Positions 1 through 9,413 of a stretch of DNA of 64,000 nucleotides are shown here, one piece after another; within the stretch, counting starts at the first letter, position 1, and each line of letters begins with the position of its first letter. The stretch comes from Microbacterium allomyrinae (GTDB lineage Bacteria; Actinomycetota; Actinomycetes; Actinomycetales; Microbacteriaceae), in NCBI RefSeq assembly GCF_020682705.1, contig NZ_JAGTTN010000005.1:124001-188000 (forward strand), written 5' to 3'. Both the position numbers and the translations under genes were made by a program. The notes under the pieces were generated by a model. That model saw only the letters and a program-made list of their open reading frames with translations, was not told the origin of the DNA and made no database searches.

Positions 1-5
1 GAACC

Positions 6-1106
6 TCAGAGAGCGCCGCGGACGGCTCCGACGGCGTGCGCAGGCACCGTCGCGTGCGATCGTCTGCGAGTCGCGCGCATCACGGGGCGCTCGATGAGCA
101 GCCAACTCGCTACTGCAAAGACGAGAGTGACGAGCACGTTGACCCCCATGAATGCCCAGACTCCCAGCTGCGCCGCACCGACGAGCATGAGCAGTTGAGC
201 ACTCGGCCATGCGTAGATGTAGAAGCCATACGACACGTCGTGCTTGGCGATCAGCTTGGGCTGGGGAATCACGGTGCTGAGCCAGAGCAGTCCGTATGCG
301 AGCGCCGGAGCGGCGAGCTGGCCGCCGAATCCGGGCACGAGGAAGATCGGGACGAGTGACCCCAGCAGACAGGCGATGCCGATCGGAGCACGCATGCCCC
401 ATCGATCGAAGATCACGTAGGCGACCACTCCTCCGAGGAAGAACGGCAACAGCTTGAACAGCAGGGTGAAGTCGAAGTCCAGTCCGAGTCGAGTCCAGAA
501 CCCCATCGTGGCATGCACCGCAACCGAGACCACCCATAGCACGACGGGAAACCACACGGTCCGTTTGAAGATCGCGAGGAAGCCGAGCACCCAGACGATC
601 ACGTAGCAGAAGAACTCGTAATAGAGCGTCCACAGCGAACCGTTCCACGCACCGGGGTAAGGCACCGTCTGGAGCGTCCACGAGACGGAGTACGACTGGA
701 TGTACAGGCCGATGTTGCCCCAGATGTACTCGAGCGGTGTCACCGGCGTGGTGAACAAGCCGCCCAGTTCGCCGCGTTCGAGCAGCCCGGCGATCGGCGC
801 GAAGAACAGGGCGGTCACGACCAGCACGACCAGGAACGCGGGGTAGATGCGCGCGATCCGGTGGACGAGGAACTCGCCAGCCGTGTGTCGGAAGCGGCTT
901 CCGGTGATGAGGAATCCGCTGAGGACGAAGAAGCCCGCCACTGCCCAGCCGCCGAGGTTCTCGCCGTGGAGCATCGGACCGGTTCCGTTGCCGGTGATGT
1001 AGAACGCGTGAGCGAACAGCACCGTCGCGGCGAGGACGAGGCGGAAGAGATTGAGGCTGTTCCGGCGGTGCGGGAAGGCGCGGCTGGAGGTCGGGGCCGT
1101 GACCAT
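6..1106 (-). CDS. Acyltransferase 3 family membrane protein (OafA/YrhL-like)
   Basis: A predicted integral-membrane acyltransferase of 366 residues. Family members transfer acetyl or other acyl groups to cell-surface sugars. Visible are about ten hydrophobic segments, the N-terminal RRNSLNLFRLVLAATVLFAH stretch with its membrane His, then GFFVLSGFLITG followed by RIARIYPAF, all typical of the family. I chose the ATG at 1106 because it overlaps the TAA of the upstream epimerase gene (TAATG), which implies translational coupling; a longer reading from further upstream would only add low-complexity charged residues. Sitting at the end of a glycan cluster, it probably decorates the exported polysaccharide, but the acyl donor and acceptor are unknown. 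Confidence 0.85.
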   Translation of the reverse strand: MVTAPTSSRAFPHRRNSLNLFRLVLAATVLFAHAFYITGNGTGPMLHGENLGGWAVAGFFVLSGFLITGSRFRHTAGEFLVHRIARIYPAFLVVLVVTALFFAPIAGLLERGELGGLFTTPVTPLEYIWGNIGLYIQSYSVSWTLQTVPYPGAWNGSLWTLYYEFFCYVIVWVLGFLAIFKRTVWFPVVLWVVSVAVHATMGFWTRLGLDFDFTLLFKLLPFFLGGVVAYVIFDRWGMRAPIGIACLLGSLVPIFLVPGFGGQLAAPALAYGLLWLSTVIPQPKLIAKHDVSYGFYIYAWPSAQLLMLVGAAQLGVWAFMGVNVLVTLVFAVASWLLIERPVMRATRRRSHATVPAHAVGAVRGAL

Positions 1107-2242
1107 TACTTGAGCAGACTCCGCTCGGTCATCTCTTTCAACGAGCGCTCGTAGCCGCTCTCCTCGATCGGCTCGGTCAGCACCCATTCGACGAAGCGAG
1201 CCACGCCCGTGCGAAAGTCGGTCTGCGGTTCGTACTCCAGGACCTCACGCAGAACCGTCGTGTCCGCGACGTTGTGGCGGATGTCGCCGAGACGATAGTT
1301 GCCGGTGATCGTCGTCGGCACCTCGGTGTCGAACGCGGCGAACAACGAGGCGACGACCTCGTTGACGGTCGTGGCGACCCCACTGCCGACGTTGATCGTG
1401 CGGCCGACCGCGGCGGGCATCGTAGACGCGCGGAACGTGGCTTCGACGATGTCGTCGATGTAGACGAAGTCGCGGCTTTCGAGTCCGTCTTCGAAGATGT
1501 TGATGGCCTTGCCCTGGCGGATGAGCGTGGAGAAGATCGAGAGGATCCCCGTATAAGGGTTCTTCAGCGACTGCCCAGGCCCGTACACGTTCTGATACCG
1601 CAGCGCGACGGGCTCGAGTCCGATCGTGGGACCGACCGTCATCACGAGGGACTCCTGCATCTGCTTCGTGATGCCGTAGACCGACGACGGATGCAGCTTC
1701 GCGTGCTCGTCGGTCGGGATCATCTCGAGCGATTGCTCGCCCGCCATGTGCACATCGAAATCGCCGGCCGCCATGTCGGCATCGGCGCGGTGAGGCGGAT
1801 AGACGATCCGCCCGTCCGCAGTGCCGTACGCGCCTTCGCCGTAGATCGACCGCGACGACGCGATGACCACGCGTTTCACGGTGTGGGGCTCGTTCGCCAG
1901 GATGTCCAGGAGCTTCGCCGTTCCGCCGACGTTCGCCTCGACGTACCGGTCGATCTCGTACATCGACTGGCCGGTCCCCGTCTCGGCGGCGAGGTGCACC
2001 ACGATTCCCGCGCCGTCGAGCGCCGCACGCAGGTCGTCGCTCGATGTGACGGAGCCCTCGATCACCGTTGCGACCCCGTCGAGCGAGTGCAGGAGCGTCG
2101 AGGTGGTGCGCGGCTCCTCGCCGTGCACCTGGGGGATGAGCGCATCCAGGACGGTAACGGAGTGGCCGGAGTCGACGAACCGTCGTGCCAAACGCGTGCC
2201 GATGAAGCCGGCGCCGCCGGTGATGAGCACGTGATCGGACAT
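1106..2242 (-). CDS. NAD-dependent epimerase/dehydratase, dTDP-L-rhamnose 4-epimerase-like
   Basis: An extended short-chain dehydrogenase/reductase of 378 residues acting on nucleotide sugars. GGAGFIGTRLA near residue 9 is the NAD-binding glycine motif, and SSVYGITKQ carries the catalytic Tyr-xxx-Lys with an upstream Ser region (SSRSIYGEG). The stretch NPYTGILSIFSTLI followed by FEDGLESRDFVYIDD resembles dTDP-L-rhamnose 4-epimerases that make the 6-deoxy-L-talose precursor, so that is the most likely activity; UDP-glucose or UDP-glucuronate epimerase is the alternative. It precedes the acyltransferase with a one-base stop/start overlap and follows a glycosyltransferase by 52 bp, so all three are probably cotranscribed. 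Confidence 0.85.
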   Translation of the reverse strand: MSDHVLITGGAGFIGTRLARRFVDSGHSVTVLDALIPQVHGEEPRTTSTLLHSLDGVATVIEGSVTSSDDLRAALDGAGIVVHLAAETGTGQSMYEIDRYVEANVGGTAKLLDILANEPHTVKRVVIASSRSIYGEGAYGTADGRIVYPPHRADADMAAGDFDVHMAGEQSLEMIPTDEHAKLHPSSVYGITKQMQESLVMTVGPTIGLEPVALRYQNVYGPGQSLKNPYTGILSIFSTLIRQGKAINIFEDGLESRDFVYIDDIVEATFRASTMPAAVGRTINVGSGVATTVNEVVASLFAAFDTEVPTTITGNYRLGDIRHNVADTTVLREVLEYEPQTDFRTGVARFVEWVLTEPIEESGYERSLKEMTERSLLK

Positions 2243-2294
2243 GCGTGGTCTCCTGAAGAGAGGGGACGCGCTCGTACGGAACGCCGCCCGTGCG

Positions 2295-3185
2295 TTAGAA
2301 GGCGAAGATGTGCGCCAGCGTAGATTGTAGTCCTGAGGCGGTCCCGTGTCGGATCACGCCGGGCAGCTCAGCGACGCCATGCAGTCGCGACATCGCCCTG
2401 AGCCTGGCGGTGGACACGGTCCGGCCCCACCCCTTCGCCGCAGCAAGCGTGCGTGCCTGCGCGTAGTAGGTGCGCTCGTCACGGAAGCGGCGGCCGTCCA
2501 GCAGCGTCTTCTGGGACGCGCTTGCGCCGTGCCGCCGATAGGAGAAGGCCCGTGTCGGGTTATAGGCGAGGCATCCGCCTTCGAAGGCGATGTCCATCAG
2601 GAGCGCGAGGTCCTGGATGATCGGAAGCCCTTCCCGGAAATCGATGCGTCGCAGTGTCTCGGTGCGGAAGGTGAGTGACGGCCAATACAGCCAGTCGCCC
2701 CTGATGAGGCTCGTCGCCATCGACTCCCCACGCAGCACCGCGATGCCCTCACCGCCGCGCGGTGCGAGCAGCCCCGTCTTCACCCGGTCCACGAGCGGTC
2801 GCACCACCGTCCCGCGCTCGTCGATGACATCGACTCCCGGCTGCACGACGTCCGCGTCGGGAACGGCGGCGATCGTGGCGAGGACGACGTCGACGTAGTT
2901 CGGATGGAGCAGGTCGTCGCAGCCGAGGATCGTGATATGGCTCGCGGTCGCCCGGCGGATCGCCTCCCTGTAGTTCTCGGTTATGCCGAGGTTCACCTCG
3001 TTCCGGAGGTACGAGACGCGTTCGTCGTCGAGCGCGGCGAACCACCTTGCGACGCTCTCATCGGGGTAGCAGTCGTCGATGACGACGAGCCGCCAGTCGT
3101 CGTTGCGCTGCGCGCGCACGGAGTCGACGGTCAGATAGAGCAGGCCGGGATCCCCCCAGAAGGGGACGAAGATCTCAAGAGTCAT
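2295..3185 (-). CDS. Family 2 glycosyltransferase
   Basis: A GT-A-fold glycosyltransferase of 296 residues. The N-terminus EIFVPFWGDPGLLYLTVDSV followed by VVIDDCYPD is the family 2 nucleotide-binding start, and ILGCDDLLHPNYV supplies the DxD-like metal site near residue 93. It lacks membrane segments, so it is probably cytoplasmic or peripheral. It is the first gene of a leftward run into the epimerase and acyltransferase genes and is divergent from glf. A TAGGCT hexamer (3195-3200, minus strand) ends nine bases before the ATG, suggesting a very short or absent leader. Sugar donor and acceptor cannot be told from sequence. Confidence 0.88.
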   Translation of the reverse strand: MTLEIFVPFWGDPGLLYLTVDSVRAQRNDDWRLVVIDDCYPDESVARWFAALDDERVSYLRNEVNLGITENYREAIRRATASHITILGCDDLLHPNYVDVVLATIAAVPDADVVQPGVDVIDERGTVVRPLVDRVKTGLLAPRGGEGIAVLRGESMATSLIRGDWLYWPSLTFRTETLRRIDFREGLPIIQDLALLMDIAFEGGCLAYNPTRAFSYRRHGASASQKTLLDGRRFRDERTYYAQARTLAAAKGWGRTVSTARLRAMSRLHGVAELPGVIRHGTASGLQSTLAHIFAF

Positions 3186-3268
3186 GGCGTGTCGAGCCTA
3201 CGAGATGAGCCTGAGAGCGCGCACGCGCGGGCCGACGGCTGCTCCGGCTGCACGATGGGGCCGCGTAG

Positions 3269-4480
<1,212 letters not shown>

Positions 4481-4491
4481 GCTTCGGACCC

Positions 4492-4497
4492 TAGACT
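4492..4497 (+). promoter_or_regulatory. Putative -10 element for a leaderless Wzm mRNA
   Basis: TAGACT ends seven bases before the GTG at 4505, the spacing expected if transcription begins at or next to the start codon. No clear -35 is visible. Confidence 0.45.
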
Positions 4498-4504
4498 CGA
4501 CACC

Positions 4505-5311
4505 GTGACCACAGCCGCCGTCGGCGCCCCCGGATCGCCCCGGCGCTACCTCCACTCGCTGTGGCTGCTGTCGGCGCGCGATCTCAAGGTGCGCTACTCG
4601 ACGAGCGCGCTGGGATACCTCTGGTCGATTCTGGATCCGCTCGTCATGAGCGCGATCTACTGGTTCGTCTTCACCCAGGTCTTCCAGCGCACTGTGGGTC
4701 ACGAGCCGTACATCGTCTTCCTCATCACCGCTCTGCTGCCGTGGGTGTGGTTCAACTCGTCGGTGTCGGACTTCACCCGGGCCTTCGCCAAGGACGCCCG
4801 GCTCGTGCGGTCGACGGCGATCCCGCGCTCGATCTGGGTCAATCGCATCGTGCTCAGCAAGGGCATCGAGTTCCTGTGCTCGCTACCGGTCCTCGCGCTG
4901 TTCGTGGTCATCTCCCAGTTCGCCAACACGCCGGCGCAACTCAGCTGGGGGCTGCTGTGGGTGCCCGTCGCGATCCTCCTGCAGGCGGTCCTCCTGGTCG
5001 GGCTCGGTCTGCTGGTCGCGCCTCTCTGTGTGCTCTGGAACGACTTGGAGCGGACGACCAAACTCATTCTGCGCGCCCTCTTCTACGCGTCCCCGGTGAT
5101 CTATGGGGTGGAGGATCTGCCAGGCGCCTTCGAGACACTCGCCGCCTTCAACCCCCTCGCCGGCATCTTCGCCCTGTACCGAGTCGGGTTCTTCGCCGAG
5201 GAGTGGGACCCATGGGTGATCGGTATCGGCGCGGTCATGTCGTTCGCGTTCCTCGCTCTCGGCCTCTCCGTCTTCCGTCGCCTGGAGCGACCCCTTCTCA
5301 AGGAACTGTGA
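4505..5311 (+). CDS. ABC-2 type polysaccharide exporter permease (Wzm-like, pair 1)
   Basis: The membrane subunit of a glycan-exporting ABC transporter, 268 residues with six hydrophobic segments. It starts with the family's amphipathic region (HSLWLLSARDLKVRYSTSAL, then GYLWSILDPL) and contains FTQVFQR and YASPVIYG, the pattern of O-antigen and teichoic-acid export permeases. The start is a GTG shortly after the glf stop, preceded by a -10-like hexamer rather than a ribosome binding site. Its TGA overlaps the ATG of the ATPase gene (TGATG), so the two are coupled and form one transporter. Confidence 0.92.
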   Translation: MTTAAVGAPGSPRRYLHSLWLLSARDLKVRYSTSALGYLWSILDPLVMSAIYWFVFTQVFQRTVGHEPYIVFLITALLPWVWFNSSVSDFTRAFAKDARLVRSTAIPRSIWVNRIVLSKGIEFLCSLPVLALFVVISQFANTPAQLSWGLLWVPVAILLQAVLLVGLGLLVAPLCVLWNDLERTTKLILRALFYASPVIYGVEDLPGAFETLAAFNPLAGIFALYRVGFFAEEWDPWVIGIGAVMSFAFLALGLSVFRRLERPLLKEL

Positions 5312-6075
5312 TGGTGGCCGAACACACTGCGATGGGCACCGATCTCGCGATCCAGGTGGAGGGCCTCGGCGTGCGCTTCCGCCGCAACCGGCGGGGCAGG
5401 CGCAGCATCAAGGACCTGTTCTCGGACTCCTCGCGTCGGTCGAAGCCGGGGGAGTTCTGGGCCCTGCGAGACGTATCGTTCGACGTCAAGCCCGGCGAAT
5501 CGATCGGGGTCGTGGGACGCAACGGCCAGGGCAAGTCGACGCTGCTGAAGCTCGTCGCCGGCGTGATGCTGCCCGACGAAGGATCGGTGACCGTGCACGG
5601 CGGTGTTGCGCCGCTCATCGAGATCACCGGCGGTTTCGTCGGCGATCTCACCGTGCGCGAGAACGTCCGGCTGACGTCGGGCCTTCATGGCATGTCGAAG
5701 GCCGAGGTCGCACGTCGCTTCGACGGCATCATCGACTTCGCCGAGCTCGGCGATTTCCTCGACACCCCGTACAAACACCTGAGCAACGGCATGAAGGTGC
5801 GCCTCGCGTTCTCGGTCGTCTCGCAGCTCGAAGAGCCCGTTCTGCTCGTAGACGAGGTGCTCGCGGTCGGCGACAAGGCCTTCCGCGAGAAGTGCTACAA
5901 GCGCATCGACGAGCTGCTCGCCGAGGGGCGAACCCTGTTCTTCGTGTCGCACAGCGAACGAGACCTGCGCCGTTTCTGCACGCGCGGTCTCTACCTCGAC
6001 AAGCACCGCCTCGCGATGGATGCGCCCATCGACGAGGTGCTCGACCGCTACAACGCGGACCACCCCGCGGGCTGA
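5311..6075 (+). CDS. ABC transporter ATP-binding protein for glycan export (Wzt-like, pair 1)
   Basis: The nucleotide-binding subunit paired with the preceding permease, 254 residues. Walker A is GRNGQGKST with Lys75, the signature is the Wzt-type LSNGMKVRLAFS in place of LSGGQ, and Walker B is LLVDEVLAVGD. The protein stops shortly after the ATPase core, so unlike the second ATPase in this locus it has no C-terminal sugar-binding domain. It probably exports a lipid-linked glycan without selecting a modified chain end. The start is the ATG overlapping the permease stop. Confidence 0.93.
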   Translation: MVAEHTAMGTDLAIQVEGLGVRFRRNRRGRRSIKDLFSDSSRRSKPGEFWALRDVSFDVKPGESIGVVGRNGQGKSTLLKLVAGVMLPDEGSVTVHGGVAPLIEITGGFVGDLTVRENVRLTSGLHGMSKAEVARRFDGIIDFAELGDFLDTPYKHLSNGMKVRLAFSVVSQLEEPVLLVDEVLAVGDKAFREKCYKRIDELLAEGRTLFFVSHSERDLRRFCTRGLYLDKHRLAMDAPIDEVLDRYNADHPAG

Positions 6076-6119
6076 TCCGCTCACCACCATCCCTGGCGCG
6101 ACTCTCAGGGACGCGCAGG

Positions 6120-6125
6120 TATAGT
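6120..6125 (+). promoter_or_regulatory. Putative -10 element of the second exporter operon
   Basis: TATAGT lies 34 bases before the GTG at 6160, leaving room for a short leader that carries GGGAG at 6145-6149. No good -35 was found. Confidence 0.4.
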
Positions 6126-6159
6126 TGTGGGCTGTTGTGGAAAAGGGAGCAGAGCGACC

Positions 6160-7068
6160 GTGACTGACAGTGCTCTCAACCGATTCGATCGCCTCCGCGT
6201 CGAACCGATGGTGGCCACCGGCGGATCCGGCCGCGGCACCTGGGCCTCCTTTCGGGCGGTGCTATCGCACCGGCAGCTGCTGGGGCTCCTCATTCGTCGC
6301 GACATCAAGGCGCGTTACAAAGACAGTGCGCTCGGACTCCTGTGGACCTTGATCAATCCGATCGTCCAGCTCCTGATCTACTACCTCGTGATGGGTCAGA
6401 TCCTCGGCGCCGCGAAGGGGATCGACAACTTCGCGATCTACGTGTTCTCGGGGCTCACCATCTTCGGATTGTTCTCCGAGACGCTGACCGGCATGACCGG
6501 TTCGATCGTCGCGAACTCCGGACTTGTGAAGAAGGTGTACGTGCCGCGCGAGGTGTTCCCCCTCGCATCGATCGGCTCCGGCCTGTTCACGTTCAGTATG
6601 CAGGTCGTGGTCCTGGTCTCGGCGTGCCTGATCCTGCTCACCCCACCCGCTCTCGGCGGACTCCTGTACTTCATTCCCTCGGTACTGCTGATCGTCGTGT
6701 ACGCGGCTGCCCTGGGCATCCTGCTGGCGTCTCTTAACGTCTATCTGAGAGACATCCAGTACCTCACGCAGATTCTGCTCATGCTCGCGCTGTGGGCGTC
6801 GCCGATCGTCTACGGCTGGAACATGGTAAAGGATGTGTTCGCTCAGTTCGGCTTGCCGGCCTGGCTGCTGGAGGTCTACACGAACAATCCGATCACGCTC
6901 GCCGTGCTCGGCTTCCATCGAACCTTCTGGGCGGCGGGCACCGCTGCCGACTATCCCGCCCACCTCGAGCTCAGGATGCTGATCGCTTTCGGCGTCGGCC
7001 TGGTACTGTTCTGGTTCTGCCAGCGCGCGTTCGCGCGGCTCCAGGGCAACTTCGCACAGGAGCTCTGA
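6160..7068 (+). CDS. ABC-2 type polysaccharide exporter permease (Wzm-like, pair 2)
   Basis: A second glycan-export permease, 302 residues and six hydrophobic segments. RQLLGLLIRRDIKARYKDSA leading into LGLLWTLINP is the conserved cytoplasmic entry motif, and MLALWASPIVYGWNMV lies near the C-terminal end. I chose the GTG at 6160 because GGGAG is ten bases upstream; an in-frame GTG at 6127 would sit only one base after the -10-like TATAGT and would add eleven residues. Only two bases separate its stop from the next gene. It is clearly a paralog of the 4505-5311 permease, not a recent copy. Confidence 0.92.
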   Translation: MTDSALNRFDRLRVEPMVATGGSGRGTWASFRAVLSHRQLLGLLIRRDIKARYKDSALGLLWTLINPIVQLLIYYLVMGQILGAAKGIDNFAIYVFSGLTIFGLFSETLTGMTGSIVANSGLVKKVYVPREVFPLASIGSGLFTFSMQVVVLVSACLILLTPPALGGLLYFIPSVLLIVVYAAALGILLASLNVYLRDIQYLTQILLMLALWASPIVYGWNMVKDVFAQFGLPAWLLEVYTNNPITLAVLGFHRTFWAAGTAADYPAHLELRMLIAFGVGLVLFWFCQRAFARLQGNFAQEL

Positions 7069-7070
7069 CC

Positions 7071-8300
7071 GTGTCTCTGCCACTTCACGCCGGATCCGCA
7101 CCGGACATCATCGTCGTCGACGACGTGTCAAAATCGTTCGTGATCCGCCGAGACAACTCTCTCAAGGAACGAGTGGTGACCCTCGGTCGACGCGGTCGCG
7201 CCCATCAGGAGGAGTTCCGCGCGCTCGACAAGGTGTCCTTCTCGATCCAGGCGGGACGCACGATCGGGCTCATCGGAACGAACGGCTCCGGAAAGAGCAC
7301 CCTGCTCAAAGTCATCGGCGGAATCATCGAGCCCTCGTCGGGCACCGTTCGCCGTCGCGGCAGGCTGGCTGCGCTGCTCGAGCTTGGCGCCGGCTTCCAC
7401 CCAGACCTCTCCGGCCGCGACAACATCTACCTCAACGCCGCTGTTCTGGGGCTGTCGCGCGAGCAGACGGATGCCGAGTTCGAGAGCATCGTCGCCTTCT
7501 CCGAGATCGGCGACTTCATCGACACGCAGGTGAAGTTCTACTCCTCCGGAATGTACGTTCGTCTCGCGTTCGCGGTAGCGGTGCACACCGACCCCGACCT
7601 GCTCCTCGTGGACGAGGTGCTCGCCGTCGGCGATGAGGCATTCCAGCGCAAGTGCATGGACAAGATCCGTCAGTTCCAGAAGGAAGGCCGAACGATCGTC
7701 CTCGTCTCGCACTCGGCGGCCCAGGTCATGGAGGTCTGTGACGAAGGCATCGTGCTCCGCGATGGTGGCGTGGCCTTCATCGGCTCCGCGGCCGACGCGA
7801 CGCGCGTTCACCGAGAGATACTCGAGGGCAAGCGCAAGATGATCGTCGAACGCGAGGAATCCGAGCATGCCGCACAGACGGCAGGCGAGCAGGCGGCCCA
7901 CGGCGAAGTCGTCGGGGTGAGCGTCGAGGACGAGCACGGCGCGGTCGTCCGCGACGTCGAGCCAGGTCAGACGGTCACGGTTCGCGTAAAGGTGAGGCAC
8001 TCTCGCCCCGTCGACGTGTGGAACTCGAGCGTGAGCGTCGATACATCCGGCGGCCAGCAGGTGTTCGGCACCGGCAGCCGTCGACTCGGCACGAGTCACG
8101 GACCCGCCGCGGCGGGTGAGGCCGAGATCGCCTACGAGCTGAAGGACGTCCGGTTCGCAGGCGGGCAGTACTTCGTGAACGTCGAGCTGCAGGACGCCGA
8201 TGGGCGGTCGGTCGACATCGCGTGGCAGGCGGCGGCGTTCTACGTTCCCGCGGACCAGCGCCAAACGGGCACGATCTTCACCGACGTCTCAGTCAGTTGA
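7071..8300 (+). CDS. ABC transporter ATP-binding protein with C-terminal sugar-binding domain (Wzt-like, pair 2)
   Basis: The ATPase of the second glycan exporter, 409 residues. The nucleotide-binding domain occupies roughly residues 1-255, with Walker A GTNGSGKST (Lys75), Wzt-type signature YSSGMYVRLAFAVAV and Walker B LLVDEVLAVGD. After a charged linker (ESEHAAQTAGEQAAHGE) comes a beta-rich region from about residue 280 to the end. It resembles the Wzt C-terminal domain that recognises the modified non-reducing end of the polymer before export. It starts with GTG two bases after the permease stop. The last eight bases overlap the 3' end of a convergent glycosyltransferase gene. Confidence 0.92.
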   Translation: MSLPLHAGSAPDIIVVDDVSKSFVIRRDNSLKERVVTLGRRGRAHQEEFRALDKVSFSIQAGRTIGLIGTNGSGKSTLLKVIGGIIEPSSGTVRRRGRLAALLELGAGFHPDLSGRDNIYLNAAVLGLSREQTDAEFESIVAFSEIGDFIDTQVKFYSSGMYVRLAFAVAVHTDPDLLLVDEVLAVGDEAFQRKCMDKIRQFQKEGRTIVLVSHSAAQVMEVCDEGIVLRDGGVAFIGSAADATRVHREILEGKRKMIVEREESEHAAQTAGEQAAHGEVVGVSVEDEHGAVVRDVEPGQTVTVRVKVRHSRPVDVWNSSVSVDTSGGQQVFGTGSRRLGTSHGPAAAGEAEIAYELKDVRFAGGQYFVNVELQDADGRSVDIAWQAAAFYVPADQRQTGTIFTDVSVS

Positions 8301-9234
8301 TCGTCTGGGCGTCGGCCCAGATCCGGCTTCTCGTCCCCGGCGTGTGCGTGGCCGCCATCTGACGATCGTTCTCGCCCCCCGCGACATTGATCGCGTTCAG
8401 GCCGGTCTCCTGTGAGCCGGGAATGAACCACCAATGCTGCTGGCGGTCGAGCACCTGGCGAGTCGGGAAGCCGTTCTTCACCGCCTGGTAGTGGAACCAG
8501 ACGTCGTCGGCGGTCGGGGCACGATGAAGGAACTCCGTTCCATCCGCGAGGATGGCGCGCTGCAGCTCCGGCGGAAGAAGCTGCCCTGAGACGGAAGTGG
8601 CGAAGTGGGTGTAGTGCGCCTCGGCGGATTCGCACGGTGCCCACGAGGAGTACGGGCTGAACTCGGATTCCGACGACATTCCGATGACGTGTGCGCGATG
8701 TGCGATGACGCACCCGGGGGATTCGGCGGCAGCCTCCCGCAGCTCCTCCAACCAGGTTGCGGGATAGACGATGTCGTCATCGCTCATGACGAGCGGGCGA
8801 TCGAGACGCTCGGTCGACAGGTAAGGCCAGTACTTGGTGTGAACACCGAGGCCAGGATCGGTGAATCGGATCTCGAGGCCGCGCTTCTGCAGAACTCGAA
8901 GGCGCCGCGGAGTGCGCGACAGTGGACGGTCCAGCCACAGCACCAGGCGCTGAGGCTTGACCGTGCCCCGGCCGATCGACTCGATCGCCAGCCACACATC
9001 GCGCAGTCGCTCGCCGTGCGTGGTCATCGTGACGACCTCGGGCGACGTGGGATCGATGATCCGCTCCCGGGAACGTCCGTTGCGCAGCCACAGGCCGGTG
9101 ATGTCACCGGCGACATGCGGGGGTGGGCTGTCGACGGTCCCGACCGTGTGGGGCAAACCTCCGAAGGCCACCGCGAGGGCGCGCGCGGCTCCGCGGGCGC
9201 GGGCGGCCCCTGGGGTCCGAGTCGCCCTGTCCAT
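8293..9234 (-). CDS. Glycosyltransferase (GT-A type, DxD motif)
   Basis: A 313-residue protein that I recognise only as a GT-A-like glycosyltransferase. LVLWLDRPLSRTPRRLRVLQ lies mid-protein, and RPLVMSDDDIVYPATWLEEL gives a DDD metal/nucleotide-sugar site followed by the usual acceptor-side segment. No membrane segment is evident. The ATG at 9234 is preceded by GGAGGA directly abutting it and by TACCTT at 9241-9246, so it may be read from a leaderless mRNA; longer in-frame readings exist but begin in unrelated sequence. It converges on the Wzt gene with an 8-bp overlap and is divergent from the next gene. Confidence 0.75.
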   Translation of the reverse strand: MDRATRTPGAARARGAARALAVAFGGLPHTVGTVDSPPPHVAGDITGLWLRNGRSRERIIDPTSPEVVTMTTHGERLRDVWLAIESIGRGTVKPQRLVLWLDRPLSRTPRRLRVLQKRGLEIRFTDPGLGVHTKYWPYLSTERLDRPLVMSDDDIVYPATWLEELREAAAESPGCVIAHRAHVIGMSSESEFSPYSSWAPCESAEAHYTHFATSVSGQLLPPELQRAILADGTEFLHRAPTADDVWFHYQAVKNGFPTRQVLDRQQHWWFIPGSQETGLNAINVAGGENDRQMAATHTPGTRSRIWADAQTIN

Positions 9235-9413
9235 TCCTCCAAGGTACCCCGCGTCGGACGCCGTTTCGGTGACCAATCCCCGCGCGACGGGCGTAGCCGG
9301 CCGCACGGTACGGTGGAGGGACGAGAGTCGCATGGTTGCGATCCCCGCGCACCACGAAGCCCCGCTCGCCCGACGCGCATAAGGGCGCCCACGAACGAAA
9401 GGGATCACCTTCG

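Noticed and set aside
6127..6159. GTG at 6127 as the start of the second exporter permease
   Set aside because: It abuts a likely -10 element; GGGAG is correctly spaced for the GTG at 6160.
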